Notes: generated by a model from the letters alone, not told the origin. A stretch of DNA of 64,000 nt from Alitta virens (GCA_932294295.1 OW028580.1:31380136-31444135); one strand, 5' to 3'. Positions 37,931-49,320 are shown, counted from the first letter of the stretch. Numbers and translations: made by a program.

Positions 37931-38735
37931 TATCTACATTAAAGAACAGCGATTAATGTTTTTTACAAGAATATTCTTGTTTTTGCCTAGTATACTCCAT
38001 TAATTTTCCTCACCTTATCTATTATATAAATTTTATTTGATGAAAATCGGACTAAATGACAATTGACACCCAGATTATATATGTGTGATGTTCAAAGTGG
38101 CTTCTTTTTAATTGTGAATTGAAGGACATGACATTAAACCTGTAATCCAGGTTAATTGTAATTGACTAATGACAATTACCTTTGTGAAGGACTTCTTTAC
38201 ATTTATTAGGGTAATTGAATTGAATTACTTATGTTATGATACTCATGTCTCACAATGTTATCATTGTTTTATTTTCATTTTTTATTGATTTTTTTATATA
38301 CTTTAAAAGGCTGCTGCTCCCCTAATATTAGTCCGATTTTCGTCAAATAAAGACTGAATTGTTCAGGGAAATGTGTAGAATTTATATAACAGTTAAGGTG
38401 GGGAAAATTATTATTATAGAAATATTTAGCGAGATATTCTATATTATATAATAAGTATATAAATATATATAATTTTTGGCGTAGCAAACACGACGGCTTG
38501 TTCAGGGCTAGTAGGAGTAACTCGACGAGTAGTAGGAGTAACTCGACGGCTTCCAGAAGTAACCCGTCGTGTTAACTAAGGGGCCATGGGTGACTCGACG
38601 ACTTTAAATTGGCACTCCTCGGGTTTTATATGAGTGAATAGCTTTGATACAACACGCATAATGACGCAATGCCATCTGGGTTTCACAGCGGGGTACGCTA
38701 TCTAGGGTGAGTCTAGGGCTACATAATTTAGGCAG

Positions 38736-38744
38736 TATATAAAG
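38736..38744 (+). promoter_or_regulatory. TATA box of the Myb-like gene
   Basis: TATATAAAG lies 53 bases before the ATG at 38797, leaving room for a start site about 30 bases downstream near 38765. No other TATA-like word is as well placed. Confidence 0.5.
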
Positions 38745-38796
38745 ATCTTGCTATCACACAGAGAAGTCGAATCTACCGCTCCAGAACTTTTGAATC

Positions 38797-40351
38797 ATGC
38801 CCATGAAAAAGACGAGGATTACCAAGAAGCCTGCAGTTCCTTCTGAGGATGCAGAACAGTCTCATCCCTCTGTGACTTCATCATTGCAACCAAGTGATGA
38901 TGATGGATCTTCAGAGACCTCGAAGATGAAGAAGAGTGCCATTCCAGTGAAAGAAAAGACCTAGAGGACTGCACCTTTAAAGTCGCCTGCAAAGCGGCCT
39001 GCACCTTCTAAGTCACCTCGAAAAAGGCCTGCATCTTCAATTTCGGCCTCAAAGCGTATTGGATCCAAGTCATCAGATGCTGGCAGCACTGACGATTCAC
39101 AACAGAGTAAAACTGCAGCTAGTGCTCCTGTTAGTGCTGCAGTTCGTGCTTCTGTTCGTACTCGTCCTGCTACTCGTGTTTCTGCACCTTCTTCGCCTGC
39201 TCCTTCATCTGATCATCCTGCAGCTCCTTCACCTGATCATCCTGCAGCTACTTCACCTGATCATCCTGCAGCTTCTGCACCTGATCGTGCTGCTGCATCT
39301 GCTTGAAATGAGAAAACAAGAAAAGCTCTTCCTGCCAGCCAATGACGAACAGGATGTTGCTTATTGGTACCACGACAATCCCCTATTCTATGACCGGACT
39401 CTCAAGGAATACAAGGATGCAGGCAGGAAGATGGCCCTCCTAAATGAAATGGCTAACAAACTGAGTGTCCCCTGCAATGGGTTCCAACTCAAGACCTGGC
39501 TGGAATCAATGTGGACAAGCGCAGGGAAGCTTATGAAACAGGGGCCATCCGGAACTGCAAAGAGAAATCCAACCGACAAAGAAAAATGGACATGTGCAAA
39601 TTTTGGATTCCTGGTGGATCACATCACCAGAATTCCAAGTCGCCAGGGCAGCACCATACTTGCAAAGCGGATTGCCAAGACCAAGAAGACACTCCGGGAC
39701 CTCGAAGAAAGCTCGACTGGTGCGGAAGAATCTGGGAACCAGGATAATTCAGATCCTGACATTTCAATGGATGCCCCTCCTGCCAAGCAATCGAAGGGCG
39801 GTCCCTACAAAAGAAAAAGGAAGGCAGCTGCAGGTGGACTTGATGATCTAGTTGTCCTTGCAAAAAGTTCATCCGGAATTATGCAGGAAACTATACAACA
39901 TTTGGCTCCTTCTCCTCCCAAAAGTCTCAATGAGAGACGAATCCGGGTGATGGGAGACTTCATTGTAGCATAGTGTTTGACTCTCGAACCGGAAGCCTTT
40001 GATGAGCTACATTCTCAACTGCTGCCAATGTTCCTCCAACTGAAAGGAAACGTTCAGAGACCCAAAGTTCAGCGGCAGCAGCAATTGCAACCCCAGCAGC
40101 AGCTCCAGCTCCAGCACCAGCTCCAGCAGCACCAGCAGCATCCCCAGTTCTTCGCTCCTCCTCCTCCTGGGCCTCATCAGCAACACCATGTCCACTACTC
40201 ACAGCCACTTCTTAGTCCAGAAAAGACTTGGTCATCAGCAGCAGTACCTGGAACTTCATCCGTACCTCCTACTGGACCACCATCCATGATATCGGAAATT
40301 CCAGGAAGTACATCAACACTGATGAATATGAGCCAGTACTTGAACCTCTAG
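38797..40351 (+). pseudogene. Harbinger Myb/SANT-like accessory protein, broken
   Basis: The frame starting MPMKKTRITKK is rich in Lys/Pro/Ser/Ala with repeated SPDHPAA units. It is cut by a TAG near 38962 and ends near 39305, where a shift of one base leads into the main frame. That frame encodes a Myb/SANT (MADF-like) trihelix domain, with VAYWYHDNPLFYDRTLKEYK and GFQLKTWLESMWTSAGKLMK, followed by a basic KRKRKAAAGG patch. A TAG at 39971 interrupts the frame, which then runs on as LEPEAFDELHSQLLPMFLQL and a Gln/Pro-rich tail to 40351. In autonomous Harbingers such proteins bring the transposase to the nucleus and to DNA. The apparent long leader of the open frame from 39059 is an out-of-frame reading of the Ser/Pro tract. 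Confidence 0.72.
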
Positions 40352-40354
40352 ACA

Positions 40355-40496
40355 GCCAACCAAAACAAACCCGGTCTTTTTCAAGGCCAACCAAAGCAAC
40401 CTCGGCCTTTTTCAAGGCCAACCGAAACAACCCCGGCCTTTTTCAAGGCCAACCAAAACAACCCCGGCCTTTTTCAAGGCCACCAAATCCTCCCAA
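40355..40496 (+). repeat. 30-bp tandem repeat at the 3' end of the Myb-like gene
   Basis: Four units of CAACCCCGGCCTTTTTCAAG type followed by GCCAACCAAAA. The last unit and its flank (GGCCACCAAATCCTCCCA) recur inverted at 41405-41447. Confidence 0.88.
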
Positions 40497-40624
40497 AAGA
40501 GCATGCCTTGTACACATATTTGTGTTAACAATCAATCAAAAAAAGAAAGTTCCAAAACCCTCCAAACTTTTGTCTATCTTTGTCCAAGAAAGTATAATAT
40601 TTTAGTCCAAAATCAATTTCTTCA

Positions 40625-41250
40625 CATCAAGTAACTTGTTCATATTTCCTTTTGATTAGATCACAAATACGTATTGGTCCATTATTTTGTAATATTTCTT
40701 TATTATACACTTGAACTATCTTTCAGTAAATTGCTTCTTATCACACTTTACTAAAGTTTTCATATTTCTTTAAGCAAACAAAATTGCTACTAACTTAAGT
40801 GTGGTTGTGTCAGGATTAATAATTTTGAGCAAAGAAGACATCATTTTTTTGGTTCAGAACTGCCATAGTTTTTTCTTGATCAGAAGTGCCGTACTTTTTT
40901 TTTTTTTGGTTCAGAAGTGCCGTAGTTGTGTCTTGTTCAGAAGTGCCGTATTATTATTTTTTGCTTCAGAACTGCCGCAGGTTTTTCTAGTATACTGCCA
41001 TGAATAATGAAAGTACGGCACTTCTGAACAAGAAACAACTACGGCACTTCTGAACAACCAACAACTACGGCACTTCTGAACAACCAACAACTACGGCACT
41101 TCTGAACCAAAAAATTTTTTTTTTTTAAATTCAAGTAACTTGTTCATATTGCCTTTTGCGTACAGCACAAACAGATATTGATTTGTCCATTATTTTGTTA
41201 TATATTTTTAAAGTTACACTATATTTCTTTAGTAAATTTGTTGCTAGCAG
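40625..41250. repeat. Direct and inverted repeats between the convergent genes
   Basis: A roughly 115-bp direct repeat (40628-40740 and 41132-41250, both starting TCAAGTAACTTGTTCATAT) brackets a cluster of TTCAGAAGTGCCGTAG units (about 40855-40980) and their reverse complement CTACGGCACTTCTGAAC (about 41013-41106). The cluster can fold into a large hairpin and could separate the two convergent transcripts, which is an inference. Confidence 0.8.
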
Positions 41251-41462
41251 GGGGTTGATTTAGAAGCTGAGAGAAAGGATGGTGTCAGTCAACCCATGTT
41301 ACAAATTTACCCCATGTGTGGTGTCTTTCACTTGCCTCAGTAAAGACACAGAGTACAAGGGACTTTATTTTATTTTTTTTCACAAGAAGTGTTCATGGTG
41401 TGTTCTTTAAAATGGGAGGATTTGGTGGCCTTGAAAAAGGCCGGGGTTGATTTGTGGAATCT

Positions 41463-42593
41463 TTATACCATGTCATCTTGCCATGGGACACTTCCTTTCT
41501 CTGAATTAACATAGTCAACCAAGTACTGCCGTTGAGCCTTGGCTGCCTCAGGCATAGAATGGCCTCTAGTAGGTGGCATTTCATCAATTTCTCCAGCTTC
41601 CCTCCAAGTTCCTGGGGTAATTAGATGTGTGGTTGGATCTTCCTGGTCCACCATGTTGTTTTGGGCAGTTGGATACCTGATTCTCATCAGATTGTGGAGG
41701 CAGCAGCATGCAATGACTATGGATTCCACTGTCTTGGTTTTTTGTTTCATGGTAGTCAGGAGACACCTGAACCTTGCTGCAAGGATCCCAAATGCATTTT
41801 CCACAATTCTTCTTACCCGGGAGAGTCGGTAATTGTAGAGTCTCTGCTCTTTTGTCATGTTCCTGAGGGGCAGTGGCTTCATCAGCCAGATTCTCAAAGG
41901 AAAGGCATCATCTCCGATAATGAAGTATGGAAGAGGTCTTTCACCAGGACGAATTGGTTCTGATGGCCACATGCTTTCCATCAATGGCTCCAACACAATG
42001 AAGAATGTTCCATCTTGAAGAGAATAGTTCAGCGACTTCTCTCCACTCTTCTGGAGTTGTGAGGCAGGTCAGGATTTCATCTGCATACTCAGCAATTATG
42101 GCTTCACAGACTTCTCGCACTATGGAACCGATGGTGTTGGAGGCCACTCTAAAGCCATACATGAGGGACCTGTAGCTGTCTCCAGTTGCCAAATAGCGGA
42201 GGGTGATGGCAAGTCTGAGTCCTGGCTCCAAAGCTTTCCTCCAGAAGGTGTCTTCTTTGGTAATCCTATGACCAATCTGCCAAGGACCTCTTGGAACATG
42301 GCTGGTTCCATTCTCAAAAAAATTGTATAACTTGGGATATCCTCCTGCAGCAGTTCATTCAGTAGATGCTCATAATATCCCAACTGAGGTCTTCTCAACA
42401 GCCAGGGCTTCACCCAAAACCTCCTCCTCCTCCTCCTCCTCATGGCTGCTAGTTTTCTTTCTTCTCTCTTCCTCTCCTCCTCCTCAGTCATTAGTGCACC
42501 GATACAAGCAAGTTGTAACATATGATTATGATGGGCCTGAGCAGCTATTACTACCATTGCTCTACTTCGATCTTCTGGGTGATGCATGTACAT
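41463..42593 (-). pseudogene. PIF/Harbinger DDE transposase, frameshifted and internally deleted
   Basis: The N-terminal frame (from 42593) has an Arg-rich stretch and PQLGYYEHLLNELLQEDIPS, then FLRMEPAMFQEVLGRL. A frameshift near 42280 leads to LEPGLRLAITLRYLATGDSY, then FRVASNTIGSIVREVCEAI and GAIDGKHVAI, which holds the first catalytic Asp. About 70-80 residues are then missing: the NYKGF/VDA segment with the second catalytic Asp is gone. The frame resumes as RPLPYFIIGDDAFPL and YNYRLSRVRRIVENAFGIL, which holds the catalytic Glu. The family is the HARBI1-like DDE_Tnp_4 group. The usual length is about 350-430 residues. The enzyme cannot be active. Confidence 0.88.
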
Positions 42594-42648
42594 CCTTCCT
42601 CCTCTGCAGCTGGAGACAGACTGATGAAGAGCAAGAGATGCAGGCCCT

Positions 42649-42657
42649 ATTTATGTA
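42649..42657 (-). promoter_or_regulatory. TATA-like box of the transposase gene
   Basis: Read on the minus strand, CATAAATAG lies about 56 bases before the ATG at 42593, mirroring the placement of the TATA box of the Myb-like gene. Confidence 0.35.
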
Positions 42658-42994
42658 TTTTTGGTAAATGTACCGAAAGACGTCTAATTCCAGGGGAGAC
42701 TCGACGTGTTGTAGGGGTAAGCCGACGAGTAGTATTTGTAACTCTCCGACTCTCCCGTGGTGATATTTTAAAATTATACCAGGCGACATACACGCGTAGA
42801 AGCCGTCGAGTTACTCATAAAAGCCGTTGAGTCACCCCTGGAATTCTGCCACTAATTGGCCGTATCCCGTCGAGTCACCCGTAGTACCCGTCGAGTCACT
42901 CCTAGAAGCCGTGGAGTCACCCTTGGAAGCCGTGGAGTCATCAGTAGAACCCTTTTTCCCGCAACAAACCGTCTCTAAACCGGCGAAAAAAGCT

Positions 42995-43055
42995 GTTGCG
43001 TACCCGTTACGTCACAGTACGGCTTTACTACGGCAAAACCGGGTATGTGAGAGGG
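42995..43055 (-). repeat. Harbinger right terminal inverted repeat
   Basis: Contains TACGGCTTTACTACGGC and AAAACCGGGTATGTGAGAG, the inverted counterpart of the left end with one or two changes. Confidence 0.75.
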
Positions 43056-44481
43056 GGGCTTTAGGTGATCCCGTTGATGATTTGTACGATGTCAAAAAAT
43101 CACGGATTTTGACTGGTTTGCATTTGTTCTATAATCAAACTTTTCTCGGCTTCGACTTGTCGGATCTTCATCAAATTTGATTTGTAAGTTGCGCGTTTGT
43201 ATTACGGTTCTAATGGTGTGCAATTCATTCTCTATAGCTATGGCAGAATTTCCATATTTTGTGAAACCGCGCTATCCCCCTACCTGCCTACGCTGCTGCT
43301 GCGTTGACCCATATGTTTTCAGTCCTCAGACCGTTTGTTCGTAAATATACCTGGTCTGTCATAGAACATAGTATGATAGTTTTATACTTGCTAAAGGCCT
43401 AGGCCCAGGTATAAAAAAGTTTATTTTATGCAAAAATATCTAGGTATTTTGCTTATGACATGAATTGAAACAGTTCTGACCTCAAATTTTAATAAAAATG
43501 ACTTTGAAATCGTCAAGCGACGATGCTCTCCGATACATTTCAATGCTTGATTAGCTAAAATGTAAACAAAGTCGAAGTAATAAATTCCTGCGGCATTTAC
43601 TCTAGATATAAGGGTTCTTGAATTCATTATTAGAATCATTTTCTTCATTTGGATAGCTTTTTTGGTGGTACAAAAACCAATTGGCAATCCAGCTTAAGTG
43701 CCAATGTCTCCCTATGTTTGCCAACTGTTTAGATACTTTAACAGCAGAGGGTCTATCACTGGCTTTGGTACAACATAAAATTAACAATTGTGATGAGCTT
43801 AATCGAAATAAGAATATAGGCCTGACATTCTGGTTGTGTGAAATGTGGAGGTGCTATAGATGTAACAAGGCCAGTTGTGCGGCCACCTAGGGATAGCTAT
43901 TATAATTAGAATCTGTTTTCCAGATGGTATTCAAGGTCGGTGTCAGCATGTTATCTGGGATAGACAGTATCTTAGTTAATATGTCACTTCACAAAGACTA
44001 AACTACAACATGGCAAAGATGTTAAAAATGAAAAAAAAAAAAACACGATTTTGCCTCCTACCAGGGAAGCTTTATTGATAAATCTGTGTGGGATTTCATA
44101 AAATAACGGGAAAATGCCACCGAACACACAAGAGGATGATTCAGATGCCAATTTTATTTGACAAGATTGTGAAATGCATAAAAACCACATCTTAAAGCAA
44201 AAGGAAAAATGTCGAATTAATTATGTATAATCCTACCAAATATAACGGTAATGTACCTTCATAATAATATTAAAAATTGGGACTTGATAAATTTGCTACC
44301 AGGTTAATATTGCAAACAGCAAGGCCTCTTGATATCAAGAATAACATTTCAATTTACTAAGGGCAGCTAATAGCCGAAGCCTGTTGACTTATATGAAAAA
44401 TAGCTGATTCTTCGAAGTCTGAAATACATGGGTGCATTTGACAATGAATTACAATAGTTATATGCATATTATTTTTCTTTT
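43056..44481. other. Intergenic, no gene seen
   Basis: Sequence right of the Harbinger element. Open frames here are 60-90 codons with no recognisable motif. Confidence 0.5.
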
Positions 44482-44648
44482 TCAAACTTTAACCTTGGCA
44501 ATTTCAATATCATTCACTTCAGGCAAGGATTTTACATTGGCAAATGACTGCGTGCATCTCACATATGTGAAGTCCAGGCGGTTTCCTCGATGACATGAAG
44601 TGTTCATTTCTGTGTGCTTGAGGACTTCAATGGACTGGACAGTGGCCA
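44482..44648 (-). CDS. Unrecognised candidate terminal exon
   Basis: After a possible acceptor (TGACATTCCCAG), the minus strand reads 54 codons to TGA: ATVQSIEVLKHTEMNTS, then CHRGNRLDFTYVRCTQSF, then ANVKSLPEVNDIEIAKVKV. The composition looks protein-like, unlike neighbouring frames. It lies about 1.4 kb downstream of the copy B stop on the same strand, so it could be an alternative 3' exon of copy B, the last exon of another gene, or chance. I do not recognise the family and find no second copy in the window. Confidence 0.3.
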
Positions 44649-45647
44649 CTGGGAATGTCAGTCAGACAGTGCCACAGATCTTTTGTAACATGTAATAGTA
44701 TTAAACCAGTGTTGCCAAATAGGTGTTTGAGCATACCCCATTCTGATTAATGAACATGTAATAAAAGAAGTTGTCTAACATATTGAGTATGTAAGAAAAA
44801 TATCTCAACCACATTTTGTAGCATTTATGAAAATTAATAGCCTAATTGCCTGAACTCAACTATACAAAAAACATAGACCATGTATGTGCTGGTAGCTGAA
44901 TATTCTTCTGAATGATTGAAAGGTACATGCATTAATTTAACCTTTGTACCATGTAATAATATTGTTTGTATTGCAGATAAATAACTGTAATCAAAATGGC
45001 ACTTCATTTTATTAAACTGTAACATGAATCCTTTTTTTCTTTTTTGTTGACTTCATTACTTTATGATTTGAAAATGCTCATTTCATGTCGCTCCTCAGCA
45101 TGTGAATTTCAATGGAAGCAAATGAAGAATGTGGCATACAAGGAACACCCGAAATCAGTCAAATATTTTTGTAATCAATTTAAAAATCATAAACTTAGTA
45201 ACGATAGTACAATATGCCTGATACGAAATTGTTATATTTGTAATAGATCCTGAACCTCTAATCTATTTATGACTATATATGTTTATTTCATCCCATTCAT
45301 TCACATAAAACCATTCTCATCATTCCATCTTATACTCATTGTCATTGTTAACGGTAGACTTATTTTTTGCTAGTTTTAAAGAATATATTATATATATAAA
45401 CCTTTTCATCATTATAATTACCACTGATATATTGTATTTTTCTATATATTTATTTTTTTATTTTTCTACGGTTAAAAACTTTTTTCTCATATAGAATACA
45501 GGCAGGCATCATTCAAACAGCTTATAGCTCAGATGCCTGACCCAGCGTCCTAGTTTTTACATAATGATTAGTAATTTAAAGCCATATAAAAGTGTTATTG
45601 TAATAATTGATGTATGTACATGCATGTATGATATCAGGATGCTAAAT

Positions 45648-45682
45648 AAATTCAATTCAATTCAAATTCAATTCAAATTCAT
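45648..45682. repeat. (ATTCA)n microsatellite
   Basis: Short run of AATTCAATTCAAATTCAATT words. Confidence 0.85.
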
Positions 45683-46063
45683 CATCATATTAAATCACTA
45701 TTATACTATTATTTTGACAAGTTAAATATTATAGTGCATATAGTGCATTACATTCACTTTTATGACTTAGTGGCATCATGCTGAGGCATTAACATATTAT
45801 CACAGTTTTTTCATGTTTTTATTATGACAGTGAAAACAATTCAATAACACCTGAAAAGTCAGTCATGCACTTAATAATATGTAGCCAAATCATTTCACCC
45901 ATTTGGCTGATGACATTGTTTCCTTATTGGGATTCAGTTATACTTTGCAATCAATCTCATGAATGATTATACATTGATATCTGTCAGCCCAATGCAATCA
46001 TAATCACAATGTGTTTTCAAAGTTTTTCCAAAACTTTAGTGTTCATTTGCAATCCTTGTGCAT

Positions 46064-46163
46064 TTAACTCATCCCTGACATGTACCAGTCTGGTAAAATA
46101 TGGTCATCAGGCTCCAACCAAGAGTATCGAACGGGGCCACCTGCTTTGTAGGTGAACCAAGCA
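46064..46163 (-). CDS. DXO-like copy B, exon 7 (C-terminus)
   Basis: Reads AWFTYKAGGPVRYSWLEPDD and HILPDWYMSGMS, then TAA. Acceptor CTTTTCAG. The GGPV and PDWY words fit the family's C-terminal strand region. Confidence 0.8.
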
Positions 46164-46879
46164 CTGAAAAGATAGGGACAATCTGTATAAAACTATAATA
46201 TAGAGGTATAAGACATGAGATTTCTGTTATAAAAACATTTAGTAGCATCTATGAGTTTGATCAATACATCTTTTTAATTATTCATGATATATTTAATGCC
46301 AAAATCACCTTCATAAAGTTATTATATTTCATGTTTACAGCATGATGTTATGATGTGGGATATTCCTGCAAAGTCATTGGGGACCTTGCATGACTTATCA
46401 AAATAATAAATCTAAACGTCACAAGATATTTGGTTTTTCATTACATGAATATTGACATCATTGTAAGGATGTGTCATTTCGATGTTACCACATATGTCAC
46501 ACTATAAAGTCTCTAAAATGAATCCTAATGATAGCCAGGTTTCTTGATACTAATATATTGAAAATGTTTGTCCATTTCAGCCCATTGTCCAGCTGGCAAT
46601 ATTTCACGAATATACATTCACAATTTCAAGTGAATTGAGGAAAATTCTAGTTTTTTGTTGTTTTTTGTGAGTTAAGAACTCACTGTTCGAAACTTTTTTA
46701 ATGCTTTGAAAGTAACAATGGCTAGGGTAGTAACCCTGTGGCCAAACGGCCCTGTGCAGAGTACACTTTTGACGTGCTTGTCCGGCTAGTCTATACCTAT
46801 GACTAACATTAGTGCAGAGTGGCCATGATGGAATACAAAGCCTTGCTCAACAACTTTTGGTTCTAATATGTAGTAAAGA

Positions 46880-47110
46880 AACATCCGGGTGGCCTAATGG
46901 TTAAGGCATCCACCAATTCCACATTGGCCAGCTCTGCTGAAGGTTCCGGGACCCAGGTTTAATACCAGGTCCGGGCACTCTTCATGAGCTACATCCCAGC
47001 TAGATGTAATCAAATGAGACGTTAAATTGGAGGTGATTTGCAGTCGGTGTCTATGCTGAGGCAAGTAAAAGACCTAACCCATGGGTAAATGTGTAACATG
47101 GTGTGGACTC
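46880..47110 (+). repeat. tRNA-derived SINE in copy B intron 6
   Basis: A pol III A-box-like word TGGCCTAATGGTTAAGGC (46890-46907) and a B-box-like word GGTTTAATACC (46956-46966) are spaced as in a tRNA with extra loop. The tRNA-unrelated body follows, with GAGACGTTAAATTGGAGGTG. The same element sits at the matching place in copy C. Confidence 0.7.
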
Positions 47111-47284
47111 CAAGCCTTACCATCTCATCATTATGTTTGCCTCTGACAGACTTAGTAGTACTGAGACATTAGACATTGATTGAAGTCTTTACCATGTGTG
47201 GTATGACCCTGTTACCAATCAGGGTAGCCCCATGGAACTGCTTTGTGAGGCAGTCTGTTCAAGCTATGTATAGAGAGCACTTAC

Positions 47285-47385
47285 CAGGGATGTTCCTTGG
47301 TCACCACCTGTTTCACTGCTCTCAGAAAGTTTGCCAAGAAATCAAAGCAAACAGGGTGCCATTGAAACTCCTCCGATTGTATCTT
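47285..47385 (-). CDS. DXO-like copy B, exon 6
   Basis: A 101-nt exon reading KIQSEEFQWHPVCFDFLANF and LRAVKQVVTKEHP; acceptor CAACAG, donor GTAAGT. It matches the helical C-terminal block of the family (W-P---C--F---FL). Confidence 0.8.
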
Positions 47386-47799
47386 CTGTTGAATAAGCAA
47401 TAGTGTGGTTATTACAATCAATCATGAGTCAAAGTTTCGTAAGAACCTGAAACCAATTTGAACCTATACATGTACTACACTTATTTAAAATGAAAAATTA
47501 ACTATACTATACAGCCATGGTCAAAAGTTTTCAAACACTTTCAAACACTTCGATTTTGGTCTGGTTTCTTGCTTTGCACTTTGTCTTTATTAACTTTAGG
47601 GATCAAATTTACTGTTTTGAAAAAACATCTGCCCAACATTCCCGCCAATATATATGTAATGTCACATATGGTTGGTCAGAGGAAAGCCTCATTTTCACTC
47701 ATCCATAGGTTTTTAATTTAGGGTTTACTTCAGCGTAATTTACAACTATGGTTAGTATTTTTCTAACTCAGTGATTTTTCTATGACAAAACCCTCATAC

Positions 47800-47891
47800 A
47801 CATTCAGCATATATGTCCTTGGTTTTCATCTCCTTCACTCGCCTCAGAATCCCATCAGCTGATAATAAGCCACCATCTCTTTTTTGCGAAC
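47800..47891 (-). pseudogene. DXO-like copy B, exon 5 with 41-bp deletion
   Basis: The 92-nt exon equals the 133-nt copy A exon minus 41 bp. The break lies between two GGCTT words, and the frame stops at TGA soon after RWW. Confidence 0.85.
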
Positions 47892-48148
47892 CTGAAATGA
47901 AAGAAAAGGAAAAGAGAAACACTTGAAGATAACAAAAGATGCTACATGGCATGCTATGGTTAAATAAAGACACAATTCATAGGTTGTTTTTTTTTCGCGC
48001 CATTTAGATGCATACATTGCATATATATTTTCATTTGTTTATTCTTCTGAAATGAAATGTACTATGGGTTGATTTATTCTAGACACCATCAAAATCTATT
48101 TATGTGTGATGCTAGTGAATATGGTAAAAAGACTTGAAGGGTACATAC

Positions 48149-48235
48149 CACTTTGGGTTTTGAGTAGGCTTGTACTGGGAGTACGTCTTCAGCTCCACTG
48201 ATTCACCATCTTTTGTACAGCAATCAATTTCAGCA
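48149..48235 (-). CDS. DXO-like copy B, exon 4
   Basis: Reads [17 protein letters not shown] and YSQYKPTQNPKW. The only nearby acceptor, TTTTCAG, puts this block out of frame with exon 3, unlike copy A. Donor GTATGT. Confidence 0.7.
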
Positions 48236-49320
48236 CTGAAAACAATTTGAAGAAGGTTACACAAAGAAAGTAAAAGTTGTCAGATAGAACGGCATCTTTC
48301 CTGATGAAAACAAAAGGGATATCTCGCTTGAGAAAATGTAAATAAAATAATATACATGTATTCAAGAGCTGTATATGATGGGCCAGCAAGGAGATCAGAG
48401 ACCGTGGAAGTGAACCAAGCACCTTTTGAAAGCAGTCATACCATGAGGAAAGTACAGGATGGGAAATCACAAGGAAGAAGCCAAATAGAGACCAAAAACA
48501 TGAGGACACTGATAGATGGTTGGTGGGACCACAGATTAAGTTTATTATATTACAGTTAGTTTTCTACAGAAAAAATAGTTTCTTTTTTTTGACATTAAGG
48601 GCACTGCAATGCACACACCATAGATTAAGTAAACACTGATGGGTCCCTGCTTAGGCCCAACGTCTCAATATCACCACCTCCTGTAACCCTCCGCTTATAC
48701 GTTTGCTTTGACTGTTAGACTAAAAGCCAAAGATCTATCACTGGCTTAAGCACAATCATACAAATATAAGATGGATTGTTGTTTGCTATATCAAAACCAT
48801 CAAAATAGGGAAAACAGTCAGTGAAGTTGGATCAGTAAGATGATCCATGGGAGGGTGCATACTTTTATGCTATCAAGGGATTCAATTTGAACAGCAAATG
48901 AATTTTAGCCAATTACATGCTGCTCATAAATACAATAAATATTTGAAATCTCAAAATTTAACGACTCAGTTTAATTTGGTTGACTTTAAGTTCATAAAAC
49001 ATACATTTAAATCAGATGCAAAATGCTCCCTAAGACGTTTTCAAGTAATATAGCATAATAGACTAGTCCTTTGCTTTGTACACATTCAACAAAGTAAGCA
49101 TACATGCAGCTTTTATGGCAAACATCACATTGGCAAAAGCTTTTAAAATTGTCAACCATTGTTTGATTGAGTGAAATTATTTTCCTCATGCAGCATACAT
49201 GTATATAATTATATGTCACAAAGGGGTGCACTTTGGCAGGATAATGTATACTTGCGTCAATGACATATCACGCCGCCTGTTGTATTGTGTGAATTATTGA
49301 AAATAAAAAGTATAGATTAC

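Larger units (their letters stand above)
36895..43055. mobile_element. PIF/Harbinger DNA transposon, degraded
   Basis: Imperfect terminal inverted repeats frame the region: CTCTCACATACCCGGTTTTG at 36897 onward and its reverse complement ending near 43052, continuing as GCCGTAGTRAAGCCGTA. Inside are the two genes expected of an autonomous Harbinger, a Myb/SANT-like protein (plus strand) and a DDE transposase (minus strand), arranged convergently. CGACGAGT/GTCGAGT-type repeats crowd both subterminal regions. The left side is further interrupted by inverted and direct copies of other repeats (36771-38460). Exact ends and the 3-bp target duplication could not be fixed. Both genes are broken, so the copy is dead. 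Confidence 0.78.

Noticed and set aside
39059..39330. Leu/Val-rich N-terminus of the 304-codon open frame as a signal or membrane segment
   Set aside because: It is an out-of-frame reading of a Ser/Pro/Ala-rich tract; the true frame begins at 38797 and shifts near 39305.
41539..41963. Plus-strand open frames opposite the Harbinger transposase
   Set aside because: They are antisense shadows of the conserved minus-strand DDE coding sequence.
42120..42280. The N-terminal transposase open frame as a complete separate protein
   Set aside because: Its last part (after VLGRL) is out of frame; the neighbouring frame continues the conserved transposase.
46890..46966. A functional tRNA gene
   Set aside because: The A and B boxes are there, but no acceptor stem or clover-leaf pairing holds, and a SINE body follows.
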